A stretch of DNA of 64,000 bases from Micromonospora sp. BL4 (GCF_003667505.1 NZ_RCVJ01000149.1:1-64000), one strand, 5' to 3'; shown: positions 1 through 9,016, counted from the stretch's first letter. Program-made: numbers and translations. Notes: generated by a model not told the origin, from the letters alone.

Positions 1-38
1 GCCGCAGGAAGATCAAATCCCCCGCCAACCTCATGATC

Positions 39-106
39 ACCGGGAGGGGCCGCCGAAACCGGGAGGGGCCGCCGAAACCGGGAGGGGCCGCCGAAACCGG
101 GAGGGC
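39..106. repeat. 19-bp tandem repeat, about 3.5 copies
   Basis: A 19-bp unit beginning ACCGGGAGGGGCC repeats three times exactly (39-57, 58-76, 77-95), followed by a partial fourth copy. It lies in the gene-free stretch before the aldehyde dehydrogenase operon end. No convincing ORF uses it. It is too short and too regular to be a CRISPR array. Confidence 0.85.
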
Positions 107-189
107 GCTGAAGACGCCGCTGGCCGGTGACCCAACAAGGGGCACCGGCCAGCAAGACGAACACCCGCTCGAACCCGGCCCACGTCAGG

Positions 190-257
190 TTTCCGGGGAG
201 CCCCGCCCGCGGAGGGATCAAGCCTGACCGCCCGGAGCGGGTGGGGCTCCCCGGAAA
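190..257. terminator. Long hairpin downstream of the ALDH operon
   Basis: A perfect 15-bp inverted repeat (190-204 with 243-257, arm TTTCCGGGGAGCCCC) encloses a 38-nt loop. It sits just beyond the stop of the leftward operon ending at 280, so it probably terminates that transcript. There is no U-tract, as is usual in actinomycetes. Apart from this and the 19-bp repeat I see nothing in 1-279. Confidence 0.6.
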
Positions 258-279
258 ACCCAAGGCCGGGACCGATAAA

Positions 280-1104
280 TCACACCCCCTTCGGGTGCCA
301 CACCGTCTTCGTTTCCAGCAGGCTCGTCATCCGGGCCAGACCGGGGGTGACCGACCAGTCGTGGTCGGCCGGGGCGGGCCGGAGCACCCGCTTCAGGTTC
401 TCCGCCGCCTTGACCTCCAGGTCGGCCGCCAACTCGGCGTCGGTCACCCCGCTGAGGTCGATCGCGTTGACGTCCATGTGTGCGGCGAGCGTCGGCGCGG
501 TCTCGGTGATGCGGCCGGTGAGGATGTTCACCACTCCGCCGGGCAGGTCGGAGGTGGCGAGCACCTCGGCCAGCGTCACCGCCGCCAGCGGCTCGGTCGC
601 CGACGCCGCCACCACCACCGTGTTGCCGGTGACGATCGCCGGGGCGATCACGCTGACCAGGCCGAGCAGCGCCGGGCGCTCCGGCGCGACCACCGCGACC
701 ACGCCGGTCGGCTCGGGCGCGGAGATGTTGAAGTACGGGCCGGCGACCGGGTTGGCGCCGCCGTACACCTGGGCGAGCTTGTCGGCCCAGCCGGCGTACC
801 AGACCCAGCGGTCCACCGCTGCGTCCACCTCGTCGCCGGGCACGCCGAGGGCGACGAACTGCTCGCGGCGGCCCTCCAGCATCTCGGCGGCCCGGTAGAG
901 GATCTGACCCCGGTTGTACGCGGTCGCCCCGGCCCAGCCCTTCACGGCGGCGCGGGCGGCGACCACCGCGTCCCGGGCGTCCTTGCGGGAGGCCAGTGAC
1001 ACATTCGAGGACTGCACGAGATACGACCGTCCCGACTCGCTGCGCGGGAACTTCCCGCCGATGAAGAGCTTGTACGTCTTGCGTACGGCGACCCGCTCAG
1101 ACAT
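280..1104 (-). CDS. Truncated aldehyde dehydrogenase-like protein (non-catalytic)
   Basis: This 274-residue protein matches only the N-terminal, coenzyme-binding half of the aldehyde dehydrogenase fold (KLFIGGKFPRSESGRSY, AYNRGQILYRAAEML, VTGNTVVVAAS). It stops before the segment that carries the catalytic Glu and Cys, so it should not oxidise aldehydes itself. The start ATG lies inside the 3' end of the full-length ALDH gene (8-bp overlap), which indicates coupled translation. A full ALDH followed by a second, incomplete ALDH is the domain plan of the ALDH16 family. I infer that this is the split second half and that it forms a complex with its neighbour. It is unlikely to be a decayed gene, since the frame is intact to a clean C-terminus. 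Confidence 0.8.
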   Translation of the reverse strand: MSERVAVRKTYKLFIGGKFPRSESGRSYLVQSSNVSLASRKDARDAVVAARAAVKGWAGATAYNRGQILYRAAEMLEGRREQFVALGVPGDEVDAAVDRWVWYAGWADKLAQVYGGANPVAGPYFNISAPEPTGVVAVVAPERPALLGLVSVIAPAIVTGNTVVVAASATEPLAAVTLAEVLATSDLPGGVVNILTGRITETAPTLAAHMDVNAIDLSGVTDAELAADLEVKAAENLKRVLRPAPADHDWSVTPGLARMTSLLETKTVWHPKGV

Positions 1105-2527
1105 TGAGGTACCCCTCCAGCCCGTGCCGGCCGCCCTCGCGACCGTAGCCCGACTCCTTGTAGCCGCCGAACGGCGAGGTGGGGTCGAACTTGTTGAACG
1201 TGTTGGCCCAGACGACACCGGCGCGCAGCCGGTCGGCCATCCACAGGATCCGGGAACCCTTGTCGGTCCAGATCCCCGCCGAGAGCCCGTACGGCGTGTT
1301 GTTGGCCTTCTCCACGGCCTCGGCCGGGGTGCGGAAGGTGAGCACCGACAGCACCGGGCCGAAGATCTCCTCGCGGGCGATCCGGTGCGCCTGGGTGACG
1401 CCGGTGAAGATGGTCGGCGCGAACCAGAAGCCGCGGTCGGGCAGCTCGCACGGCGGCGACCAACGCTCGGCGCCCTCGGCCGAGCCGGCGTCGGACAGCT
1501 CGCGGATCCGCTCCAACTGGGCGGCGGAGTTGATCGCGCCGATGTCGGTGTTCTTGTCCAGCGGGTCGCCGACCCGAAGCTGGGCCATCCGCCGCTTCAG
1601 GGACTCCAGCACCCGGTCGGCCACGTTCTCCTGAACCAGCAGGCGGGAGCCGGCGCAGCAGACGTGCCCCTGGTTGAAGAAGATGCCGTTGACGATCCCC
1701 TCGACCGCCTGGTCGATCGGCGCGTCGTCGAAGACGATGTTGGCGGCCTTGCCGCCCAGCTCCAGCGTGAGCTTCTTGCGGGTGCCGGCGACCGACCGGG
1801 CGATGGCCCGCCCGACCTCGGTGGAGCCGGTGAAGGCGACCTTGTCCACGCCGGGGTGCTCGACCAGCGCGCGGCCGGTGTCACCGGCGCCGGTGATGAT
1901 GTTGACCACGCCGGCGGGCAGCTCGGCCTGCTGGCAGATCTCGGCGAAGAGCAGCGCCGTCAGCGGGGTGGTCTCGGCCGGCTTCAGCACCACCGTGTTG
2001 CCGGCGGCCAGCGCCGGGGCGATCTTCCAGGCCAGCATCAGCAGCGGGAAGTTCCACGGGATGACCTGCGCGGCGACCCCGACCGGCTTCGGGTCGACGC
2101 CGAAGCCCGCGTGCTCCAGCTTGTCGGCCCAGCCGGCGTAGTAGAAGAAGTGCGCGGCGACCAGCGGCAGGTCGACGTCGCGGGACTCCTTGATCGGCTT
2201 GCCGTTGTCCAGCGACTCGAGCACGGCCAGCTCGCGGGAACGCTCCTGGATGAGCCGGGCGATCCGGAACAGGTACTTGGCCCGGTCCCGGCCCGGCATC
2301 GGACCCCAGACCTTCTCGTACGCCTTCCGGGCGGCGCGCACCGCGCGCTCCACGTCCTGGGCGCCGGCCTCGGCGACCTCGGCCAGCACCTCCTCGGAGG
2401 CGGGGTTGATCGACTTGAAGCTGCCACCGTCGGCGGGATCGACGAACGCACCGTCGATGAACAGCCCGTACGAGGGTTTGAGGTCCACCACCGAGCGGGA
2501 CTCGGGGGCGGGTGCGTATTCGAACAT
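1097..2527 (-). CDS. Aldehyde dehydrogenase, catalytic subunit
   Basis: This is a 476-residue NAD(P)-dependent aldehyde dehydrogenase. The catalytic base is Glu256 in LTLELGGK and the nucleophile is Cys290 in QGHVCCAGSR. The substrate/cofactor motif around residue 157 (IPWNFPLLM) and FTGSTEVG near 232 are also present. It is slightly shorter than typical 480-500 residue ALDHs but complete. It lies 6 bp downstream of deoC and overlaps the truncated ALDH. DeoC releases acetaldehyde from deoxyribose 5-phosphate, so oxidation of acetaldehyde to acetate is the likely role. That role is inferred from context; the family and residues are seen directly. Confidence 0.92.
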   Translation of the reverse strand: MFEYAPAPESRSVVDLKPSYGLFIDGAFVDPADGGSFKSINPASEEVLAEVAEAGAQDVERAVRAARKAYEKVWGPMPGRDRAKYLFRIARLIQERSRELAVLESLDNGKPIKESRDVDLPLVAAHFFYYAGWADKLEHAGFGVDPKPVGVAAQVIPWNFPLLMLAWKIAPALAAGNTVVLKPAETTPLTALLFAEICQQAELPAGVVNIITGAGDTGRALVEHPGVDKVAFTGSTEVGRAIARSVAGTRKKLTLELGGKAANIVFDDAPIDQAVEGIVNGIFFNQGHVCCAGSRLLVQENVADRVLESLKRRMAQLRVGDPLDKNTDIGAINSAAQLERIRELSDAGSAEGAERWSPPCELPDRGFWFAPTIFTGVTQAHRIAREEIFGPVLSVLTFRTPAEAVEKANNTPYGLSAGIWTDKGSRILWMADRLRAGVVWANTFNKFDPTSPFGGYKESGYGREGGRHGLEGYLNV

Positions 2528-2533
2528 CGGCTA

Positions 2534-3493
2534 TCAGTCCAGGGTGAAGTAGTCGGGACCGGAGTAGGTGCCGGTCGTCAGCTTGGTGCGCTGCATCAGC
2601 AGGTCGTTGAGCAGGCTGGACGCGCCGAAGCGGAACCAGTCCGGGTCGAGCCAGTCCGCGCCGACGGTTTCGTTGACCATCACCAGGTACTTGATCGCGT
2701 CCTTGGTGGTCTTGATGCCGCCGGCCGGCTTCACGCCGACCTGCCGCCCGGTGGCGGCCCGGAAGTCGCGGACCGCCTCCAGCATCACCAGGCTCACCGG
2801 CAGCGTCGCGGCGACCGGGACCTTGCCGGTGGAGGTCTTGATGAAGTCGCCGCCGGCCAGCATTGCCAGCCAGGAGGCCCGGCGCACGTTGTCGTAGGTG
2901 GCCAGCTCGCCGGTCTCCAGGATCACCTTGAGGTGGGCGTCGCCGGAGGCTTCCTTGGTGGCCACGATCTCGTCGTAGACCTCCTTGTAGCGGCCGGCCA
3001 GGAACGCGCCGCGGTTGATCACCATGTCGATCTCGTCGGCGCCGGCCGCGACGGCGGCCCGGGTGTCGGCGAGCTTGATCTCCAGCGGCGCCTGACCCGA
3101 CGGGAAGGCGGTCGCCACGCTGGCCAGGTGCACGCCGGTGCCGCGCAGCACCTCCGCCACGTACGGGACCATCGCGGGGTAGACGCAGACGGCGCCGACG
3201 TGCGGGCAGGACGGGTCGGCCGGGTCCGGGCGTACCGCCTTCGCGGCCAGCGCGCGAACCTTGCCCGGGGTGTCCGCCCCCTCAAGGGTGGTCAGGTCCA
3301 CCATCCGGATCGCGAGGTCGATCGCCTGCGCCTTGGCGGTGGTCTTGATGGAGCGGGTGCCGAGCTGCGCCGCCCGCTGCTCCGCGCCGACCTGGTCCAC
3401 GCCGGGCAGGCCGTGCAGGAAGGTCCGCAGAGCGGTCTCGGATCGTCCCAGCTCGGAGAGCTCCGACCGGGCCGACGTCGTTGTCGCCGTCAT
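2534..3493 (-). CDS. deoC: Deoxyribose-phosphate aldolase
   Basis: DeoC cleaves 2-deoxy-D-ribose 5-phosphate to glyceraldehyde 3-phosphate and acetaldehyde through a Schiff base. The TIM-barrel motifs are clear: VDLTTLEGADT, VCVYPAMV, EIDMVINRGAF, the Schiff-base lysine region DFIKTSTGK, and VGVKPAGGIKT. At 319 residues it belongs to the long actinobacterial class with an N-terminal extension. The ATG at 3493 is preferred because a TAGACT hexamer (3506-3501) stands 7 nt upstream, implying a leaderless transcript. It heads the operon with both ALDH genes and is divergent from upp, so the locus salvages nucleosides. A Crp-like palindrome covers its -35 region. Confidence 0.95.
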   Translation of the reverse strand: MTATTTSARSELSELGRSETALRTFLHGLPGVDQVGAEQRAAQLGTRSIKTTAKAQAIDLAIRMVDLTTLEGADTPGKVRALAAKAVRPDPADPSCPHVGAVCVYPAMVPYVAEVLRGTGVHLASVATAFPSGQAPLEIKLADTRAAVAAGADEIDMVINRGAFLAGRYKEVYDEIVATKEASGDAHLKVILETGELATYDNVRRASWLAMLAGGDFIKTSTGKVPVAATLPVSLVMLEAVRDFRAATGRQVGVKPAGGIKTTKDAIKYLVMVNETVGADWLDPDWFRFGASSLLNDLLMQRTKLTTGTYSGPDYFTLD

Positions 3494-3521
3494 GCCACGA
3501 AGTCTACGCACCGGACGGCTG

Positions 3522-3537
3522 CGTGATCTTGCTCACG
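3522..3537. promoter_or_regulatory. Crp/GlxR-like palindrome in the deoC-upp intergenic region
   Basis: The sequence CGTGATCTTGCTCACG contains both halves of the Crp core (GTGA-N6-TCAC). Its centre is about 36 bp upstream of the predicted deoC start point and about 100 bp upstream of upp. Position and palindrome suggest control of deoC by a Crp-family regulator; the regulator is not in the window. Confidence 0.5.
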
Positions 3538-3630
3538 TGGTCCCGCTGGGCCGGGGTCCGGCGTGAGCGGCGTCGCTGGTCGGACCGCACCCGCACCGCC
3601 CGACCATCGGGACCGGTAGGTTGAGCGATC

Positions 3631-4263
3631 GTGGATGTACACGTCATTGACCATCCCCTGGCTCAGTCTCGACTGACCGCCATGCGGGACGCGCGCACCG
3701 ATTCCTCGACGTTCCGGGCGGCGCTGCACGAACTGACCACCATGCTGGTGTACGAGGCGGCGCGCTCCTTCCCCGTCGAGCGGTACCCGGTGCAGACGCC
3801 GGTCACCGGCACCGAGGGCACCCGGCTGGCCAACCCGCCGCTGCTGGTGCCGGTGCTGAGGGCCGGCCTGGGCATGGCGGACGCCGCGCTCGGCCTGCTG
3901 CCGGAGTCCTCGATGGGCTTCGTCGGCCTGGCCCGGGACGAGGAGACGTACGAGCCGCGCGCGTACATGGAGTCGCTGCCCCGGGAACTGGCCGGCCTGC
4001 CGGTGCTGGTGCTCGACCCGATGCTGGCCACCGGTGGTTCGCTCGAGCACTGCTGCCGGTTGCTGGCCGACCGGGGCTGCACCGACATCACCGTGCTCTG
4101 CGTGCTCGCCGCGCCGGTCGGCATCGAGCGGCTGGAACGCTCCGGCCTGCCGTTGCGCCTGGTCACCGCCTCGATCGACGAGGGGCTCAACGACCGGATG
4201 TTCATCGTCCCCGGCCTCGGCGACGCCGGCGACCGGCAGTTCGGCGGCATGCCCCGGTTCTGA
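3631..4263 (+). CDS. upp: Uracil phosphoribosyltransferase
   Basis: Upp makes UMP from uracil and PRPP. It is 210 residues long, the normal length. The PRPP-binding loop is LVLDPMLATGGS near residue 128, and the uracil-binding C-terminus ends in GDAGDRQFGG. LVPVLRAGLGM is a further family signature. The start is GTG at 3631 with a TAGGTT box (3617-3622) 8 nt before it and no Shine-Dalgarno, so the mRNA is probably leaderless. It is divergent from deoC, which also serves nucleoside salvage. Confidence 0.96.
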   Translation: MDVHVIDHPLAQSRLTAMRDARTDSSTFRAALHELTTMLVYEAARSFPVERYPVQTPVTGTEGTRLANPPLLVPVLRAGLGMADAALGLLPESSMGFVGLARDEETYEPRAYMESLPRELAGLPVLVLDPMLATGGSLEHCCRLLADRGCTDITVLCVLAAPVGIERLERSGLPLRLVTASIDEGLNDRMFIVPGLGDAGDRQFGGMPRF

Positions 4264-4338
4264 GTCGTACACCCCGGTCGGTGCCGGGTCCGGCGGGTCC
4301 GCACACGGTGGTGCGCGGACCCGCTACCGTCTCCGGCC

Positions 4339-5016
4339 ATGACTGGTGTTGCGCTCGCCGAGGAACTGCTGCTCCTCGCCTACGACGACACGACCGGCAA
4401 GGCGACGATGCCGCGGATCAGCCTGGACCTGGGCATGGCCGCCGCGGTGCTGGTCGAGCTGGCCCTGGCAGGCCGGATCGCGTACGCCGACGGTTCCCTG
4501 ACCGTGGTCGACCCGACGCCCACCGGCGAGCGGGTCACCGATGAGGTGCTGGGCCGGATCGCCGCGGACACCCCGCACACGCCGGCCTCGTGGGTGCAGC
4601 GCCTGCGGCACGGCCTGCGGGACCGGATCCTCGGTGACCTGTGCGAGCAGGGTGTGGTCCGGGACATCGACGAGACCGAACTGGGCTTCATCCACGTGCA
4701 CCGCTACCCGGTGGTGGACGCCTCCGTGGAGGCGGACAGCCGGCAGCGGCTGGCGGAGGCGCTGACCGGCGCGGCGGCGCCGGACGAGCGGACCGCCGCG
4801 TTGGCCACCCTCGTCGTGGTGCTGCGAATGGAGTCCGCCCTCGGGGTCAGCGGCGAGGCCGCCGCCGACGCCCGCCGCCGGCTGGAGGAGATCTCCACCG
4901 GCGCCGGGTTCTCCGGCGAGGTCAGCATCGACGACTCCGTGGTCCGCCCGTCGGTGGGCCTGGTCGTCGCGGCCCTCGGCCGGGCCGTCGACCAGGCCCT
5001 CGGCCCGCGCCGCTGA
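4339..5016 (+). CDS. GPP34 (GOLPH3) family phosphoprotein
   Basis: This 225-residue protein starts ALAEELLLLAYDDTTGKAT and contains DLGMAAAVLVELALAGRI, the signature of the bacterial GPP34/GOLPH3-like family. Eukaryotic GOLPH3 binds phosphatidylinositol 4-phosphate on Golgi membranes. The role of bacterial members is not established, although many actinomycetes carry several. TACCGT (4325-4330) lies 8 nt before the ATG, again pointing to a leaderless message. It follows upp by 75 bp with its own promoter, so co-transcription is not required. Confidence 0.85.
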   Translation: MTGVALAEELLLLAYDDTTGKATMPRISLDLGMAAAVLVELALAGRIAYADGSLTVVDPTPTGERVTDEVLGRIAADTPHTPASWVQRLRHGLRDRILGDLCEQGVVRDIDETELGFIHVHRYPVVDASVEADSRQRLAEALTGAAAPDERTAALATLVVVLRMESALGVSGEAAADARRRLEEISTGAGFSGEVSIDDSVVRPSVGLVVAALGRAVDQALGPRR

Positions 5017-5051
5017 CCGTCGGGTCGACCGACCGACCCCGCACCGTGTGT

Positions 5052-5154
5052 GCCCTTTGCTCTGCACCCACCGAGGCACCACCGAGCCCTGCACCCACGG
5101 AAGGCCTACCGACCGACGGTTGACTGGCGCTTCCGTGGGTGCAGAGCAAAGGGC
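5052..5154. terminator. Long palindrome between convergent genes, with a third copy of one arm
   Basis: Bases 5052-5071 and 5135-5154 form a perfect 20-bp inverted repeat (arm GCCCTTTGCTCTGCACCCAC). A second stem is also possible: 5090-5103 (TGCACCCACGGAAG) pairs perfectly with 5130-5143, so the right arm has two alternative partners. The element lies between the stops of the GPP34 and phosphomutase genes, where it could terminate both transcripts. The repeated TGCACCCAC core suggests a dispersed intergenic element. Confidence 0.7.
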
Positions 5155-5200
5155 GGACTTGGTGGTGTTGGTGGTGGTGGGTGAGTGGGTGCGGCGGGGC

Positions 5201-6868
5201 TCAGATGCCAAGAGCGGCGCTGACCTCGGCGCGCAGCGCGGCGACGGCCGACGCCGCTCGGGTGCGGGCAGCCGCGACGTCGCCGTCCGTGACCGGCTCC
5301 ACCACCTCCAGGTACGCCTTGAGCTTCGGCTCGGTCCCGGACGGGCGGATCACCACCCGGGCCGCCCCGGTGCGCAGGATCACCACGTCCGCCTCGGGGA
5401 GCAGGTCCTGGGTGCTGTCGACCGGGTGTCCGAGCAGCGTGGTCGGGGTGGCCGCGCGGATCCGGGCCATCGCGTCGGCGATCTCCCGCAGGTCATCCAC
5501 CCGGACGGAGAGCTGGTCGGTGTGGTGCACGCCGAACTCGGCGGCCAACTCGTCCAGTCGATCCGTCAGCGTGCGGCCCTGCGCCTTGAGGCCGGCGGCC
5601 AGCTCGGCCACGGTCAGCGCGGCGGTGATGCCGTCCTTGTCCCGGACGTGGTCCGGGGCGACGCAGTAGCCGAGCGCCTCCTCGTAGCCGTAGACCAGCG
5701 GCGCGCTCCCGCCACCTGCCCGGACGATCCACTTGAAACCGGTCAGCGTCTCGTCGTAGGCCAGGCCCCGTGCCGCGCACATCGCCCGCAGCAGCGACGA
5801 CGAGACGATGGTGGTGGCGTACAGCCCGGTCACCCCGCGACGCATCAAATGGTCGGCGAGCAGCGCCCCGACCTCGTCGCCGCGGAGCATCCGCCAGCCT
5901 GTCGCGCCGTCGCGAACCACCACCGCGCACCGGTCCGCGTCCGGGTCGTTGGCGATGGCGAGGTCCGCGCCGGTGGAGTCGGCGAGCGCGATCAGCAGGT
6001 CCACCGCCCCCGGCTCCTCCGGGTTGGGGAAGGACACGGTGGGGAACGCCGGGTCCGGCTCGGCCTGCTCGGGCACCACCCCGGGCACCGGGAAGCCGGC
6101 CCGGGCGAAGGCGGCGGTGAGCACCGCGGCACCCACCCCGTGCAGCGGGGTGTACGCCACCGTCAGGTCCCGCGGCCCGTCCGGCGCGATCACGGCGGTG
6201 GCCCGCTCGACGTACGAGGCGACCAGGTCGTCACCGAGCACGTCACCGGGCCGGCCCAGCGGCACCTCGGTCAGCGGACCCACCGCCCGGATGGCGGCCT
6301 CGATGCCGGCGTCGGCCGGCGGGACGATCTGCGCCCCGGCGCCCAGTTCTCCGCCCAGCTCCGCGCCGAGGTAGACCTTGTAACCGTTGTCCTGCGGCGG
6401 GTTGTGGCTGGCCGTGACCATCACTCCGGCCACGGCGCCGAGCTGGCGCACCGCGTACGCCAGCACCGGGGTGGGCAGCGGGCGGGGCAGCAGCAGCGCC
6501 GGCCGGCCGGCCCCGGTGGCCACCTGGGCGGTCCGCTCGGCGAACTGGCGGGAGCCGTGCCGGGCGTCGTACCCGATCACCAGGGGACCGGTGCCGCCCT
6601 GGGCGGCGAGCCAGCCGACCAGGCCGGCGGCGGCCTGCGTGACCACGGCGAGGTTCATACCGTTCGGGCCGGCGCGCAGCGGGCCGCGCAGGCCCGCGGT
6701 GCCGAAGGTCAGCGGACCGGCGAACCGGTCCGCCAGCTCCGGCGCGCTCGTCGGCAGCCGGTCCAGCACCGCCGTCAGCTCGTCCCGGCTGGCCGGGTCG
6801 GGGTCGTCGGCGAGCCAGCGTCGGGCTTGCTCGCGAATGTCGTCGATGTCAGTGGTGTCCGCCGCCAT
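5201..6868 (-). CDS. Phosphoglucomutase/phosphomannomutase (alpha-D-phosphohexomutase)
   Basis: The enzyme interconverts hexose 1- and 6-phosphates for polysaccharide and trehalose metabolism. All four family motifs are present in order: phosphoserine loop VTASHNPPQDNGYK, Mg-binding NDPDADR, sugar-binding GYEEALGY, and phosphate-binding RPSGTEPKLKAY near the C-terminus. The 555-residue length fits the PMM/PGM group that includes mycobacterial PmmB. The ATG at 6868 is chosen over an in-frame start 15 nt upstream because homologues begin at this point. It lies 48 bp downstream of the kinase gene on the same strand. The upp-pmmB pairing is conserved in actinobacteria, from memory. Confidence 0.93.
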   Translation of the reverse strand: MAADTTDIDDIREQARRWLADDPDPASRDELTAVLDRLPTSAPELADRFAGPLTFGTAGLRGPLRAGPNGMNLAVVTQAAAGLVGWLAAQGGTGPLVIGYDARHGSRQFAERTAQVATGAGRPALLLPRPLPTPVLAYAVRQLGAVAGVMVTASHNPPQDNGYKVYLGAELGGELGAGAQIVPPADAGIEAAIRAVGPLTEVPLGRPGDVLGDDLVASYVERATAVIAPDGPRDLTVAYTPLHGVGAAVLTAAFARAGFPVPGVVPEQAEPDPAFPTVSFPNPEEPGAVDLLIALADSTGADLAIANDPDADRCAVVVRDGATGWRMLRGDEVGALLADHLMRRGVTGLYATTIVSSSLLRAMCAARGLAYDETLTGFKWIVRAGGGSAPLVYGYEEALGYCVAPDHVRDKDGITAALTVAELAAGLKAQGRTLTDRLDELAAEFGVHHTDQLSVRVDDLREIADAMARIRAATPTTLLGHPVDSTQDLLPEADVVILRTGAARVVIRPSGTEPKLKAYLEVVEPVTDGDVAAARTRAASAVAALRAEVSAALGI

Positions 6869-6916
6869 GCCTCTTGATAGCACGGCGGCGGATCACCACT
6901 GTCGGTTCCCTCCGGC

Positions 6917-9016
6917 TCAGCCGTTCCCGGTGAGCTGGAACGTCCGCACCATCTCGTCGAAGATCGGCTTGCTCTCCGCGAACTTGGCGTCGTTCGAGGA
7001 GAGGTAGAACGAGTAGACCTTGCCCTCGGTGACCACGCCGCGCCAGATGCCGTGCCGCTGCGTGTCGCCCTCGCCGCAGGTGTACTCGAACTCGGCGGCC
7101 GGCTTGCCGGCCAGGTCCTTCTCGGCCATCGCGATCCGGTTGTACGGCTTGGGGCACGACTTCGCCTTCTTGAGACCGCCCTCGGCGACCTCGGCCCAGC
7201 GCATCGAGGTGGTGCTGAAATCCTCGGTGAGGACGCGCACCTTTCGGCTGCGGTCCTCCGGGTCGACGTAGTCGAAGTAGACGCCGCCGGTGGCCTTGGT
7301 CCAGCCCTTCGGCACCATGACCTCGATGCCGCGGGCCGCGTGCTCCTGCATCTCCATAGCCGGACCGGCCGCGGCGGACTGTGTGGGCTGCGCCTGCGGG
7401 GTGGTCGGGGCGGGGTCGTCGCCGCCGCTGGTCAACGCGACCACGCTGAGCAGCAGCACCAGGGCCAGCCCGCCGGCCGCGGCGAGCTGCACCTTGCGCG
7501 GCCAACCCTTGACCGTGGTGACCAGTTGGCCTCCGGTGGCGCGGACCTTGTCCAGTGCCCCGGCGCCGCCGGACGTCGCGGGCGTGGCCCAGGGCTGGCC
7601 GGTGCCGGGCACCGACCACTGGTTGCCGCCGCCGTACGTGCCGCCGATGCGCTGGGTGGCCTCCGGCGCGCCGCCGTAGCCGACCTGCTGGGTGGCGTCG
7701 GGCCGGCTGCCGTAGCTGACCCGCTGGGTGGCGTCCGGGTGTCCGCCGGCGTCCACCCGCTGGGTGGCGTCCGCCGGGCCGCCGTAGGTGCGCCCGGCGG
7801 CGGGTCGGCCGGGGACGGGCATCGCGCCGGTGGGCGTGTGCAGCGGGCCGGCCAGCGCGTCGGCGCTGGTTTCGTCGAGCCCCGTGGTGCCGGCCGCGGT
7901 GGCGGGCTGCGGGCGTTCGCCCCGGCGCAGCGACGCCAGGCGGTCGGTCAGGGACTCGCCCGGGGCCAGCATCGCCCGGCCGCCGATCTGGCTGTCCGGC
8001 TTCGGCTCCGGCGGAGCCGGCGGGGCGAAGGGCGCCGGGCGCTGCTGCACCGGGACCACGGCGTACGGGTCGGTCACCGAGTGCACGGCGGTGGCGGTGC
8101 TGCCCAGCGGGCCGGCGAGCAGCTCGCGCAGCATGGCCCGGGAGGTGTGCACGTCCAGCCGGCGGGCCGGGTCCTTCTCCAGCAGGCCCATCAGCACCCG
8201 GGTCAGCGGGCCACTGCGCTGCGGCGGGGCGGGCGGGTCCTCCACCACGGCGTGCATGGTCTCGATCGGATCACCCTTGTCGAACGGAGGCCGCCCCTCG
8301 ACCGCCGTGTACAGCGTCACGCCCAGCGAGAACAGGTCGCTCGGCGGGCCGAACTCCTGACCCATGGCCCGCTCGGGCGAGATGAAGTGCGGCGAGCCGA
8401 GCACCATGCCGGGAGTGGTGAGCTGCACGTCGGTGGGCATCCGCGCGACACCGAAGTCGGTCAGCACGCAACGCCCGTCGGCGCAGATCAGCACGTTGGC
8501 CGGTTTGACGTCGCGGTGCAGCACGCCGATCGCGTGCGCGACCTCCAGCGCGCCGAGCAACGCAATGCCGATCTTGGCGACCGCGCGGGGCGCGACCGGC
8601 CCGTCCTCGATCACCATGTCGGCGAGGCTGCGGGCGTCCAGCAGCTCCATCACGATCCAGGGCCGGCCGGCCTCGGTGACCACGTCGTACACCTGCACCA
8701 CCGCGGGGTGCTGGATGGCGGCGGCCGCGCGGGCCTCGCGCAGCGTGCGCTCGTACATGGCGTCGCGGTCGCTGGGGGCCAGCCCCGGGGGCAGGACGAC
8801 CTCCTTCACCGCCACGTCACGGCGCAGCAGGGTGTCTGTGGCGCGCCACACCGTGCCCATGCCGCCGTTGCCCACCGAGGACCGCAGCGAGTACCGGCCA
8901 CCGATGGTGGTGCCGGGCGCCGCACGTCCGTTGGCGGGACTTACCTGTCCGCCGCTCCACGTCGGGATCTGAGTCACAGAAAAGCCACCGGGGGAAATCG
9001 AGGGGGGCTGGGACAC
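6917..9016 (-). CDS. Transmembrane Ser/Thr protein kinase with extracytoplasmic sensor domain
   Basis: A Hanks-type kinase of 699 residues. The G-loop VGNGGMGTVW, lysine in VAVKEV, HRDVKPANVL, DFGVAR and SPERA are all intact, so it should be active. A low-complexity linker follows, with four near-repeats of DATQRV. A single membrane helix (LALVLLLSVVAL) leads to an external domain of about 150 residues with two cysteines. That outer domain resembles the one on the kinase at 40165 (GW, Y/F-D, C-W patterns). I prefer GTG at 9016 with AGGGGGG just upstream; a TTG at 9085 and a GTG at 8980 are alternatives. Substrates are unknown. The linker threonines (TQRV, TQQV, TQRI) look like FHA-recognised autophosphorylation sites. 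Confidence 0.88.
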   Translation of the reverse strand: MSQPPSISPGGFSVTQIPTWSGGQVSPANGRAAPGTTIGGRYSLRSSVGNGGMGTVWRATDTLLRRDVAVKEVVLPPGLAPSDRDAMYERTLREARAAAAIQHPAVVQVYDVVTEAGRPWIVMELLDARSLADMVIEDGPVAPRAVAKIGIALLGALEVAHAIGVLHRDVKPANVLICADGRCVLTDFGVARMPTDVQLTTPGMVLGSPHFISPERAMGQEFGPPSDLFSLGVTLYTAVEGRPPFDKGDPIETMHAVVEDPPAPPQRSGPLTRVLMGLLEKDPARRLDVHTSRAMLRELLAGPLGSTATAVHSVTDPYAVVPVQQRPAPFAPPAPPEPKPDSQIGGRAMLAPGESLTDRLASLRRGERPQPATAAGTTGLDETSADALAGPLHTPTGAMPVPGRPAAGRTYGGPADATQRVDAGGHPDATQRVSYGSRPDATQQVGYGGAPEATQRIGGTYGGGNQWSVPGTGQPWATPATSGGAGALDKVRATGGQLVTTVKGWPRKVQLAAAGGLALVLLLSVVALTSGGDDPAPTTPQAQPTQSAAAGPAMEMQEHAARGIEVMVPKGWTKATGGVYFDYVDPEDRSRKVRVLTEDFSTTSMRWAEVAEGGLKKAKSCPKPYNRIAMAEKDLAGKPAAEFEYTCGEGDTQRHGIWRGVVTEGKVYSFYLSSNDAKFAESKPIFDEMVRTFQLTGNG

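Noticed and set aside
39..106. CRISPR-like repeat
   Set aside because: The units are directly abutting 19-mers with no spacers, and no cas genes are present.
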